Below are positions 1 to 5,552 of a stretch of DNA of 10,229 nt, one piece after another. The stretch is taken from assembly GCA_029098085.1 (NCBI GenBank), contig JAQXNQ010000058.1, positions 1 through 10,229 of the forward strand, written 5' to 3'. The position numbers and the translations under genes are program-made. Position 1 is the first letter of the stretch. Each line of letters begins with the position of its first letter. Under the pieces are notes generated by a model. The model saw only the letters and a program-made list of their open reading frames with translations, made no database searches and was not told the origin of the DNA. Source of the stretch: Oscillospiraceae bacterium (GTDB taxonomy: Bacteria; Bacillota; Clostridia; Oscillospirales; Ruminococcaceae).

Positions 1-110
1 CGGTCCGCCTCGGAAAAGACGGCCACCGTGCGGATGCCCAGCTCCCGGCAGGCCCGGATGATCCGGACGGCGATCTCGCCCCGGTTGGCAATGAGTACCT
101 TCTGAAACAT
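1..110 (-). CDS. accC: Biotin carboxylase subunit of acetyl-CoA carboxylase, N-terminal fragment (cut by window edge)
   Basis: Only the first 36 codons are inside the window; the gene continues past the left edge. The visible residues begin MFQKVLIANRGEIAVRIIRA, the characteristic start of the biotin carboxylase N-terminal (pre-ATP-grasp) domain, in which the ANRGEIAVRI stretch is nearly invariant. By family knowledge AccC carboxylates the biotin on AccB using ATP and bicarbonate, the first half-reaction of malonyl-CoA formation, in the cytoplasm. The ATG at 110 lies only 3 bp after the fabZ stop, so translational coupling is likely. A G-rich stretch in the end of fabZ (117-122) is the only Shine-Dalgarno candidate, weaker than those of the other genes here. 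accD and accA would be expected further left, but they are not visible. Pyruvate carboxylase and other biotin carboxylases share this N-terminus, but the accB-fabZ context points to AccC. Confidence 0.93.
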   Translation of the reverse strand, partial: MFQKVLIANRGEIAVRIIRACRELGIRTVAVFSEAD

Positions 111-113
111 GGA

Positions 114-545
114 TCAGCCCCCCAGCGAGCAGGAGAACTCCGCCGTGACGACCTTTTTGCCGTCCACCGAAGCGGTTCCCTTGCAGAAGCTGATGCCGTG
201 AACGGTCTTGGTGACCTCCACCTCCAGGGTCAGAGTGTCGCCGGGCCGGGCGATGCCCCGGAAGCGGGCCTTGTCAATACCGGCGAAGAAGGCGATCTTG
301 CCTTTGTTTTCCGGCACGGAAAGGGCGCAGACCGCGCCGGTCTGGGCCAGCATCTCGATGGTCAGCACACCAGGCTGCACCGGCTGGCCGGGAAAATGCC
401 CGGCAAACCAGCTTTCCTCCGGGCGCAGATACTTTTTGCCCACCGCCCGGACGCCGGGCTCCAGCTCTTCAATTTCGTCGATCAGCAGAAAGGGCTCCCG
501 GTGGGGGATGATCTCCTTGATCTGCTCCTGGTTCAATAAAGCCAT
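114..545 (-). CDS. fabZ: (3R)-hydroxyacyl-ACP dehydratase FabZ
   Basis: This is a 143-residue single hot-dog-fold protein of normal length for FabZ. It removes water from 3-hydroxyacyl-ACP to give trans-2-enoyl-ACP, the third step of each elongation cycle, in the cytoplasm. The diagnostic motif GHFPGQPVQPGVLTIEML is at residues 49-66, with catalytic His50 and Glu64 in the usual FabZ spacing. The N-terminal IIPHREPFLLIDEI motif (12-25) is also typical. FabA would be longer and would normally pair with FabB, neither of which is seen. The start is fixed by an AAGGAGG ribosome binding site at 553-559, seven bases before the ATG. The gene lies 20 bp after accB and 3 bp before accC, matching the accB-fabZ-accC order common in Firmicute fatty acid operons. 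Confidence 0.97.
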   Translation of the reverse strand: MALLNQEQIKEIIPHREPFLLIDEIEELEPGVRAVGKKYLRPEESWFAGHFPGQPVQPGVLTIEMLAQTGAVCALSVPENKGKIAFFAGIDKARFRGIARPGDTLTLEVEVTKTVHGISFCKGTASVDGKKVVTAEFSCSLGG

Positions 546-565
546 GCAATGGCCTCCTTCGCTGC

Positions 566-1000
566 TTATTCGATCACCATGATGGGCTGGCCGTACTCCA
601 CGCCCTGGCCGTTTTCCACCAGAACCTTCTTTACCACGCCGTCAAAATCGCTCTGCACCTCGTTCATCAGCTTCATGGACTCGATGATGAACAGCACATC
701 GCCCTTGGCCACCGCCTTGCCCACCGGGGCGAAGGGGGGCTTATCCGGCGAGGCGGCGGCATAGAAGGTGCCCACAATGGGGGATTTCACCACGCTGCCT
801 TCGGCAGGCTCCGGCTCTGCGGGCTCCGCCGCGGCGGGGCGGACGACGGGACGGGCCGCCTCCCCTTCTGTCACCATCACCTCGGCCTTCAGGGAGAGCT
901 CAAACTCCCCGTCCTTCAGTGTCAGGCCGGACAGGCCGGTCCGGGCCATTTTATCCATCAGCTCCTTGATCTCGGAAACAGACAGCTTCAGTTCAGACAT
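566..1000 (-). CDS. accB: Biotin carboxyl carrier protein of acetyl-CoA carboxylase (AccB/BCCP)
   Basis: This 144-residue protein carries the biotin that shuttles CO2 between AccC and the AccDA carboxyltransferase. The N-terminal part (residues 1-45) is followed by a Pro/Ala/Glu-rich flexible linker (about 48-67). The C-terminal biotinyl domain (about 70-144) contains ESMKLMNEV, with Lys110 as the predicted biotinylation site, a slight variant of the common EAMKMMNEI. The segment SPIVGTFYAAASPDKPPF (73-90) is the BCCP 'thumb', which separates AccB from other biotinyl or lipoyl domains. A ribosome binding site (AGGAG, 1008-1012) lies in the 13 bp gap after fabF. The protein is slightly shorter than the E. 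coli homologue but usual for Firmicutes. It must be modified by a biotin ligase encoded elsewhere. Confidence 0.97.
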   Translation of the reverse strand: MSELKLSVSEIKELMDKMARTGLSGLTLKDGEFELSLKAEVMVTEGEAARPVVRPAAAEPAEPEPAEGSVVKSPIVGTFYAAASPDKPPFAPVGKAVAKGDVLFIIESMKLMNEVQSDFDGVVKKVLVENGQGVEYGQPIMVIE

Positions 1001-1013
1001 GGGCGTTCTCCTC

Positions 1014-2255
1014 TCAGCCTTGGTATTTTTTCAGACAGATGGTGGCGTTGTGGCCGCCGAAGCCCAGCGAGTTGGAGAGGGCCACCCGGATATCCGCCTT
1101 TCTGGCCTCATTGGGCACGCAGTCCAGATCGCATTCCTCGTCCGGCACCCGGTAACCGATGGTGGGCGGGATCACGCCGTCCCGCAGGGCCAGCGCGGTG
1201 GCAATGGCCTCCACGGCGCCGGCAGCGCCCAGCATGTGGCCGGTCATGGACTTGGTGGAGGAAACCGCTGTCCGGCGGGCCTTTTCCTCGCCCAGCGCCT
1301 TTTTGACAGCGATGGTCTCATACCGCTCGTTGATGGGGGTGGAGGTACCGTGGGCGTTGATGTAGTCCACATCCTCCGCCGTCAGGCCGCCCTCGGTGAA
1401 GGCCAGCTCCATGGCCTTGGCAGCCGCCTCGCCGGTGGGAGAGGGGCTGGTGATGTGGTAGGCATCACCGGTGGCGCCGTAGCCGACGATCTCGGCATAG
1501 ATCTTCGCGCCCCGGGCTCTGGCGTGCTCCAGCTCCTCCAGAATCAGGATGCCGGCGCCCTCACCCATGACGAAGCCGTCCCGCTCCTTGTCGAAGGGGA
1601 TGGAGGCCCGGTCGGGATCCTGAGATCTGGACAGAGCGCCCATGTTATTGAAGCCGGCCACAGCCAGACGGGTGAGGGCGCTCTCGGCACCGCCCGCCAC
1701 GCAGGCGTCCAGATAGCCGTTTTTGATATTGCGGAAGGCCTCACCCACCGCATGAGCGGAGGTGGAGCAGGCGGTGACAGGGGCGAAGTTCACGCCCTTG
1801 AAGCCGGTCAGGATAGAGATGTTTCCGGCAGCCATGTTGGAGATCATCATGGGGATGAAGAAGACGGACACCCGCTTGGGTCCCTTTTCTTCGATCCTGC
1901 GGCACTCCTCCTCAAAGGTCTCCATGCCGCCGATACCGCTGCCCACGATCACGCCCACCCGGTAGGGATCCAGATCCTTCAGATCGCTGCCGCAGTCGTC
2001 CAGCGCCTGCTTGGCCGCCGCAACCGCGAACCGGCAGTAGGGATCCATCCGGCGGGCTTCCTTTTTGTCGATGCCGAAGGCGGCGGGATCAAAGTCCTTG
2101 ACCTGGGCCGCCAGCTTCACATCCAGGTCGGAGGTGTCAAACCCCTCGATGGGCGCAATGCCGTGCTTACCCTGCAAAAGGCTGCTCCAGAAGGAATCGA
2201 TGTCATTGCCCACCGGGCTGATGACGCCCGCTCCTGTGATTACAACTCGTCTCAT
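1014..2255 (-). CDS. fabF: 3-oxoacyl-ACP synthase II (KAS II, FabF)
   Basis: This 413-residue thiolase-fold condensing enzyme has the usual FabF length. It extends acyl-ACP by two carbons with malonyl-ACP. The active-site triad is visible: nucleophile Cys163 in TACSTSAHAVG, His302 in NAHGTSTPINE, and His340 in STKSMTGHMLGAAGA, where Lys335 is also conserved. Ile108 in VGSGIGGMETFE matches the residue lining the acyl pocket in KAS II enzymes, and Phe399 in NSLGFGGHN matches the gatekeeper loop. The start ATG follows a GAGGGAGA ribosome binding site (about 2261-2268). It is separated from fabG by 71 bp, the largest gap in the operon, and followed by accB after 13 bp. No fabB is visible, so this may be the only elongating condensing enzyme, but other loci cannot be excluded from here. 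Confidence 0.97.
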   Translation of the reverse strand: MRRVVITGAGVISPVGNDIDSFWSSLLQGKHGIAPIEGFDTSDLDVKLAAQVKDFDPAAFGIDKKEARRMDPYCRFAVAAAKQALDDCGSDLKDLDPYRVGVIVGSGIGGMETFEEECRRIEEKGPKRVSVFFIPMMISNMAAGNISILTGFKGVNFAPVTACSTSAHAVGEAFRNIKNGYLDACVAGGAESALTRLAVAGFNNMGALSRSQDPDRASIPFDKERDGFVMGEGAGILILEELEHARARGAKIYAEIVGYGATGDAYHITSPSPTGEAAAKAMELAFTEGGLTAEDVDYINAHGTSTPINERYETIAVKKALGEEKARRTAVSSTKSMTGHMLGAAGAVEAIATALALRDGVIPPTIGYRVPDEECDLDCVPNEARKADIRVALSNSLGFGGHNATICLKKYQG

Positions 2256-2288
2256 TAGTCTCTCCCTCGATTACGGTTCAGAAATTCC

Positions 2289-2303
2289 GCCGGATCATCC
2301 GGC
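2289..2303. repeat. Short perfect palindrome in the fabG-fabF gap
   Basis: GCCGGAT and ATCCGGC form 7-base arms around a single central base in the 71 bp gap between fabG and fabF. In RNA this would be a 6 bp stem with a three-base loop. No U-run follows on the minus-strand transcript, so it is not a classical terminator. It could be an mRNA processing or stability element within the operon, but no function is shown. Confidence 0.4.
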
Positions 2304-2326
2304 TTCAGACTGTTTTCTTTACAGGT

Positions 2327-3070
2327 TTACATGCTCATGCCGCCGGACACTTCCAACACCTGGCCGGTGATATAGGAAGCCTTGTCCGAGGCGAAGAAGG
2401 CCACGGCATTGGCGATATCCTCGGGATCGCCCAGCCGGCCCAGCGCGATGTTCTTCTGAATCTCCTGCTTGTAGTCGTCCTTCAGCACATCGGTCATGGG
2501 GGTGCGGACAAAGCCGGGAGCCACCGCGTTGCAGGTGATGCCGCGGCTGCCCAGCTCCTTGGCAGTGGTCTTGGTCATGCCGATGATGCCGGCCTTGGCC
2601 GCCGAGTAGTTGAACTGGCCCATGTTGCCGTAGAGACCGGCCACCGATGAGATGTTGATGATCCGTCCGGACTTCTGCCGGAACATCACAGCGCCCACAT
2701 GGCGGGTCATGTTGAAGACCGACTTGTAGTTGACGTTGGTCACCGCATCAAACTGCTCCTCGGTCATGCGCACCAGCAGGCCGTCTTTGGTGATGCCGGC
2801 GTTGTTGACCAGCACGTCGATGCTGCCGAACCGCTCCTTGACGGCCTTGACCATCTCGCCGCAGGCGGCGTAGTCGGACACATCGCAGATGAAGCACTCC
2901 GCCTCCACGCCCAGGGCGCGGCAGGCCTCGGCCACCTCCTTGCCGCCGTTTTCCACCTCTCGCTCGCTGCGGCAGTTGACGGCGATCTGAAAGCCCTCAG
3001 CAGCCAGCGTTCTGGCGATGCAGGCGCCGATGCCCTGAGAAGCGCCGGTGATTAAAGCTGTTTTTGCCAT
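2327..3070 (-). CDS. fabG: 3-oxoacyl-ACP reductase FabG (SDR family)
   Basis: This 247-residue short-chain dehydrogenase/reductase has the normal FabG length. It reduces 3-oxoacyl-ACP to (3R)-hydroxyacyl-ACP with NADPH. The Rossmann nucleotide motif TGASQGIG is at residues 8-15, NNAG at 89-92, and the catalytic tetrad Asn114, Ser142, Tyr155 and Lys159 has FabG-type spacing (the NYSAAKAG block is at 154-161). The C-terminal TGQVLEVSGGMSM ending is typical of FabG. Many SDRs look alike, but the position between fabK and fabF settles the role. The ribosome binding site TAAGGAG (3079-3085) includes the fabK stop codon itself, 8 bases before the ATG, which suggests coupled translation. The gene that normally precedes fabG, fabD, is missing from this spot. 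Confidence 0.97.
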   Translation of the reverse strand: MAKTALITGASQGIGACIARTLAAEGFQIAVNCRSEREVENGGKEVAEACRALGVEAECFICDVSDYAACGEMVKAVKERFGSIDVLVNNAGITKDGLLVRMTEEQFDAVTNVNYKSVFNMTRHVGAVMFRQKSGRIINISSVAGLYGNMGQFNYSAAKAGIIGMTKTTAKELGSRGITCNAVAPGFVRTPMTDVLKDDYKQEIQKNIALGRLGDPEDIANAVAFFASDKASYITGQVLEVSGGMSM

Positions 3071-3082
3071 ATCCCATTCTCC

Positions 3083-4033
3083 TTATTTCAGAACCTGATC
3101 GGCTCTGCCCCGCAGAAGCGCCTCCGCCTCCCGGAACATGCCGCTGATGATCTCTTCCACCGGACGGATTTCCCGAACCATACCGGCGATCTGGCCTGCC
3201 ATGAAGCTGCCGTTTTCCTTGTCGCCCTCTTTGGCGGCCCGCCGCAGGGAGCCGATGGTCAGCTCCTCGACCTCTTCAAATTTGGCGCCGGAGCGCTCCA
3301 GCTCGTTGACCTTCTTGGTGTAGCGGTTTTTGACCTGGCGGCAGGGCGCGCCGCCGCAGATCAGGCCGGTCACGGCGGAGTCGGTATCCTTGGCGCCCAG
3401 CACCATTTCCTTGTAGGTGGGATGAATCTGGCACTCGGGAGAAGCCAGGAACACGGTGCCGCACTGCACACCCTCGGCGCCCATCATGAAGGAGGCGGCC
3501 ACGCCCCGGCCGTCGGCGATGCCGCCGGCTGCCAGCACGGGAATCTGCACCGCGTCCACCACCTGGGGAACCAGGCAGAGGGTGGTGGTGGAGCCGATAT
3601 GTCCGCCCGACTCGGTGCCTTCAGCGATGACCGCATCCGCACCGGCCCGCTCCATCCGCTTGGCCAGGGCCACCGACGGAACGACCGGGATCACCTTGAT
3701 ACCGGCGGCCTTCCAGGCCTCCATATACTTGCCGGGGTTGCCCGCGCCGGTGGTGACCAACGCCACGCCCTCCTCCACCACAATGCGGGCCAGATCGTCC
3801 GCATTGGGGCTCATGAGCATGATGTTGACGCCGAAGGGCTTGTCGGTCAGGGCCTTGGCCTTGCGGATCTCCTCCCGGATCACCTCAGCGGGGGCAGAGC
3901 CGCCCGCGATCAGGCCGACGCCGCCGGCGTTGGAAACGGCAGCCGCCAGCGTGGACTCCGCCACCCAGGCCATGCCGCCCTGAAAAATGGGGTACTGGAC
4001 ACCCAGCAGCTCCGTGATTCTCGTATGGAACAT
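3083..4033 (-). CDS. fabK: Enoyl-ACP reductase II, FMN-dependent (FabK)
   Basis: This 316-residue TIM-barrel flavoprotein is related to nitronate monooxygenases. In fatty acid synthesis it reduces trans-2-enoyl-ACP to acyl-ACP with NAD(P)H and FMN. It begins with the FabK-like TRITELLGVQYPIFQGGMAW, has the EGTESGGHIG motif with His145, aligned with the active-site His of pneumococcal FabK, and has a flavin phosphate loop AAGGIADGRG at 168-177. Length is close to the roughly 320 residues usual for FabK. A nitronate monooxygenase is the alternative, but the position between fabH and fabG makes FabK far more likely. The ribosome binding site AAAGGAG (4041-4047) is 7 bases before the ATG. FabK enzymes as a class tolerate triclosan, unlike FabI; no fabI is visible here. 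fabH ends 39 bp upstream, and no acpP lies between. Confidence 0.95.
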   Translation of the reverse strand: MFHTRITELLGVQYPIFQGGMAWVAESTLAAAVSNAGGVGLIAGGSAPAEVIREEIRKAKALTDKPFGVNIMLMSPNADDLARIVVEEGVALVTTGAGNPGKYMEAWKAAGIKVIPVVPSVALAKRMERAGADAVIAEGTESGGHIGSTTTLCLVPQVVDAVQIPVLAAGGIADGRGVAASFMMGAEGVQCGTVFLASPECQIHPTYKEMVLGAKDTDSAVTGLICGGAPCRQVKNRYTKKVNELERSGAKFEEVEELTIGSLRRAAKEGDKENGSFMAGQIAGMVREIRPVEEIISGMFREAEALLRGRADQVLK

Positions 4034-4052
4034 GATTTTTCTCCTTTGCTTG

Positions 4053-4069
4053 CTGACCTTCGCGGTCAG
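4053..4069 (-). other. Intercistronic stem-loop between fabH and fabK
   Basis: CTGACC and GGTCAG form perfect 6-base arms around a five-base loop, reading GCGAA in the minus-strand transcript. The stem starts four bases after the fabH stop and ends a few bases before the fabK ribosome binding site. No U-run follows, so it is not a terminator. It sits exactly where acpP is found in many related operons. A role in mRNA processing or in setting fabK translation is possible but not shown. Confidence 0.45.
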
Positions 4070-4072
4070 ATG

Positions 4073-5059
4073 TCACTCTACCTCAAACACGCATCCGCCG
4101 TAAACCAGACCTGCGCCGAAGCCCACCAGGCCTACCTTCGCGCCGGAGGTCAGCTTTCCGGCCCGGTTCAGCTGATCCAGTCCCACCGGAATGCAGGCGG
4201 ACGAGGTGTTGCCGTACTCGCCGATGTTGACAAAGAACCGCTCCAGCGGCAGGCCCAGCTCCTTGGCCGCCGTCTGGATGATCCGGATATTGGCCTGATG
4301 GGGCACGATCAGATCCAGCTCCGCCGGTGCGGTGCCGAATTTTTCACAGGCCTCGGTCAGCGCTTTGGACATGGCGCCGACAGCGAACTTGTAGACCTCG
4401 CGGCCATCCATATAGATAGCGCCGTCCCGGGCCGGGCCGAACTGATCCACCTCGGCCAGCTCCTGCAACTCCACCAGCGGAATCTCATTCCGGTGCTGAC
4501 GGGCAAACAGGCTGTGAGCGCCGGTGCCGTCGCAGCCCAGGCAGGAGGCAAAGGGCCTGTCGCTGGCCTCCACCACGCAGGCACCCGCCGCATCGCCGAA
4601 CAGCACGCAGGTGCTGCGGTCGGTGTAGTCGGTAATCTTGGAAAGGCTCTCGGCGGAGACGATCAGGATCTTGCGGTATCCGTTTTTCAGATACATGTTG
4701 GCCATGTCCAGCGCATAGACAAAGGCGGCACAGGCCGCGTTGATGTCATAGGCAATGGCGTTTTTCGCGCCGATCCGCCCCTGCACCACGCAGGCCAGGG
4801 AGGGGGTCATGTAGTCATTGGAGACGGTGGTGCAGATGATCAGATCCAGCTCCTCCGCCGAAACGCCCGCATCCTCCAGTGCCCGCCGGGCGGCCGCTTC
4901 CGCCATGACGAAGGTCGGCGTCTCGGTGATACGCCGCCGATGGATGCCGGTGCGCTTGACAATCCACTCATCCGAGGTGTCCACAAACTTGGTGTAATCC
5001 TCGTTGGTTACGATATTTTCGGGCAGATAGGAGCCCGTCCCCAGAATTCTGATACCCAT
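4073..5059 (-). CDS. fabH: 3-oxoacyl-ACP synthase III (KAS III, FabH)
   Basis: This 328-residue condensing enzyme has the normal FabH length. It starts fatty acid synthesis by joining an acyl-CoA primer to malonyl-ACP. The catalytic Cys110 is in DINAACAAFVYAL, His254 in VPHQANIRI and Asn284 in EYGNTSS, the Cys-His-Asn triad typical of KAS III. The N-terminal GTGSYLPENIVTNED and DEWIVKRTGI blocks are family hallmarks. The block after Asn284 reads GNTSSACIPV rather than the commoner GNTSAASIPV, a small variation near the active site. The ATG is preceded by TGGAG six bases upstream (ctcc at 5066-5069 on the plus strand), a weaker site than in the rest of the operon. It is the first gene of the minus-strand operon and has a predicted leader of about 220 nt. 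Substrate choice (acetyl versus branched primers) cannot be read from this. Confidence 0.96.
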   Translation of the reverse strand: MGIRILGTGSYLPENIVTNEDYTKFVDTSDEWIVKRTGIHRRRITETPTFVMAEAAARRALEDAGVSAEELDLIICTTVSNDYMTPSLACVVQGRIGAKNAIAYDINAACAAFVYALDMANMYLKNGYRKILIVSAESLSKITDYTDRSTCVLFGDAAGACVVEASDRPFASCLGCDGTGAHSLFARQHRNEIPLVELQELAEVDQFGPARDGAIYMDGREVYKFAVGAMSKALTEACEKFGTAPAELDLIVPHQANIRIIQTAAKELGLPLERFFVNIGEYGNTSSACIPVGLDQLNRAGKLTSGAKVGLVGFGAGLVYGGCVFEVE

Positions 5060-5195
5060 AACTCACTCCATGTCCGACGGCACGTTTGCCTGAAAGCAGG
5101 CATGCTCCCCCTCGGCCGCCTTTCGGGAAAGCGCTGCTTTGAATCAACTCCGCTTCCGCAGCCGAACTTTTCCGGGCCGGGATTCCCCTTTTTCC

Positions 5196-5224
5196 TTGAA
5201 AAATCCCCGAAAGTCTGGTATATT
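5196..5224 (+). promoter_or_regulatory. Sigma-A-like promoter, plus strand, with extended -10
   Basis: TTGAAA (5196-5201) and TATATT (5219-5224) are separated by exactly 17 bases, with TG one base before the -10 (5216-5217) forming an extended -10. Transcription would start near 5231. The downstream terminator at 5346-5377 would end most transcripts as a short RNA unless read-through carries on to fabD. Confidence 0.6.
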
Positions 5225-5289
5225 GGAAAGGCAGGAAGGGCTCTGTCACACGCTTTCGCGCGGTGTGATTTTAAAAGCCGTACAGCATT

Positions 5290-5318
5290 ATTGTATATTT
5301 TTGTCACCGGTTTGTCAA
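5290..5318 (-). promoter_or_regulatory. Sigma-A-like promoter of the fabH operon
   Basis: Read on the minus strand, TTGACA (5318-5313) and TACAAT (5295-5290) are 17 bases apart: a perfect -35 and a -10 with five of six consensus bases. The predicted start is near 5283, giving a leader of about 220 nt before the fabH ATG. The 7-base direct repeat TGACAAA occurs twice, 11 bases apart (one helical turn), covering the -35 and spacer, so a regulator could bind here. I do not recognise a FapR or FabT box. Confidence 0.7.
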
Positions 5319-5345
5319 CAAATATTCCGTCGGATCCCCGGGACG

Positions 5346-5377
5346 AAGCCCCTGAAATCCGGCTTTCAGGGGCTTTT
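5346..5377 (+). terminator. Strong rho-independent terminator upstream of fabD
   Basis: Perfect 12-base arms (AAGCCCCTGAAA at 5346-5357 and TTTCAGGGGCTT at 5364-5375) around a six-base loop, with the right arm ending in a run of four Ts on the plus strand (5374-5377). The minus-strand reading lacks a U-run after the stem. It stands between the plus-strand promoter and fabD, about 175 bp before the fabD start, so it is either the end of a short RNA or an attenuator. Confidence 0.8.
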
Positions 5378-5382
5378 ACGCC

Positions 5383-5407
5383 ATTTGTACGGAAAAGATT
5401 TACAAAT
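5383..5407. repeat. Inverted repeat ATTTGTA / TACAAAT upstream of fabD
   Basis: Perfect 7-base arms (5383-5389 and 5401-5407) with an 11-base spacer lie just after the terminator. The spacing of arm centres (18 bp) would suit a dimeric regulator. The AT-rich composition means chance is not excluded. Confidence 0.35.
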
Positions 5408-5436
5408 TGGTAACAAAACCCATTTCCGGTTTTACC

Positions 5437-5459
5437 GCGTACAGTGCATACCTGTACGC
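5437..5459. promoter_or_regulatory. Perfect inverted repeat GCGTACAG-N7-CTGTACGC, candidate operator or leader hairpin of fabD
   Basis: The 8-base arms (5437-5444 and 5452-5459) are perfectly complementary around TGCATAC, about 95 bp before the fabD start codon. The form is that of a dimeric repressor site, or of a stem-loop in the fabD leader RNA. The GTAC half-sites recall lipid-gene regulators only loosely; it does not match a FapR or FabT consensus that I can recall with confidence. Confidence 0.45.
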
Positions 5460-5552
5460 CCTTGCAAAACGCTTTTCAGGCTCTGGTTTTTCCGTCCGGC
5501 AGCGGCGCGGGCGAAAAAATCCCATCTTCCGCCGCCATACAAGGAGTGCTCT

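Larger units (their letters stand above)
5231..5377 (+). ncRNA. Possible short non-coding RNA or attenuated fabD leader, partly antisense to the fabH leader
   Basis: A good sigma-A-like promoter (5196-5224) and a strong terminator (5346-5377) on the same strand define a transcript of roughly 147 nt with no convincing open frame. Near its 5' end it can form a stem (TCACAC 5246-5251 with GTGTGA 5263-5268, extended by a bulged GC pair). Its first 50 or so bases are complementary to the predicted 5' end of the fabH mRNA. Two readings are possible: a free small RNA acting on the fabH operon, or the leader of fabD controlled by termination. It resembles no RNA family that I recognise (6S, SRP and common riboswitches were considered). 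Transcription itself is inferred. Confidence 0.35.
5060..5552. other. Divergent fabH/fabD control region (gene-free)
   Basis: This 493 bp stretch separates the fabH operon from fabD and has no supported protein gene: open frames crossing it have no ribosome binding site and are shadows of fabH or fabK. It contains two opposing promoters, a plus-strand terminator, several stem-loops and two inverted repeats, described separately. It is more AT-rich around 5270-5330 and 5380-5430 than the coding regions. On the minus strand, the predicted fabH leader (about 5283 down to 5060) can form several small stems, for example GCCTG/CAGGC at 5088-5101 and GGGATT/AATCCC at 5179-5207. It matches no riboswitch or T-box that I recognise. 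Confidence 0.8.

Noticed and set aside
768..2258. Long plus-strand open frame (496 codons) opposite accB and fabF
   Set aside because: It is an antisense shadow produced by high GC and codon bias in fabF and accB. It has no ribosome binding site, is low-complexity and Gly/His-rich, and the minus strand carries complete fabF and accB motifs.
3083..4033. Nitronate monooxygenase instead of FabK
   Set aside because: The two share a fold, but the FabK-like N-terminus, the EGTESGGHIG His motif and the position between fabH and fabG favour enoyl-ACP reductase.
5231..5377. 6S RNA, SRP RNA or a known riboswitch
   Set aside because: The 5' and 3' ends do not pair as in 6S RNA, and I see no SRP core or conserved riboswitch motif.
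3422..5413. Long plus-strand open frame (663 codons) opposite fabK and fabH
   Set aside because: It is a shadow of two well-supported genes on the other strand, has no family motif, and crosses the fabH promoter and the terminator.
5139..5552. Upstream in-frame extension of fabD
   Set aside because: The family N-terminus and the AAGGAG ribosome binding site fix the start at 5553. The extension crosses the fabH promoter and a terminator, and does not resemble FabD.
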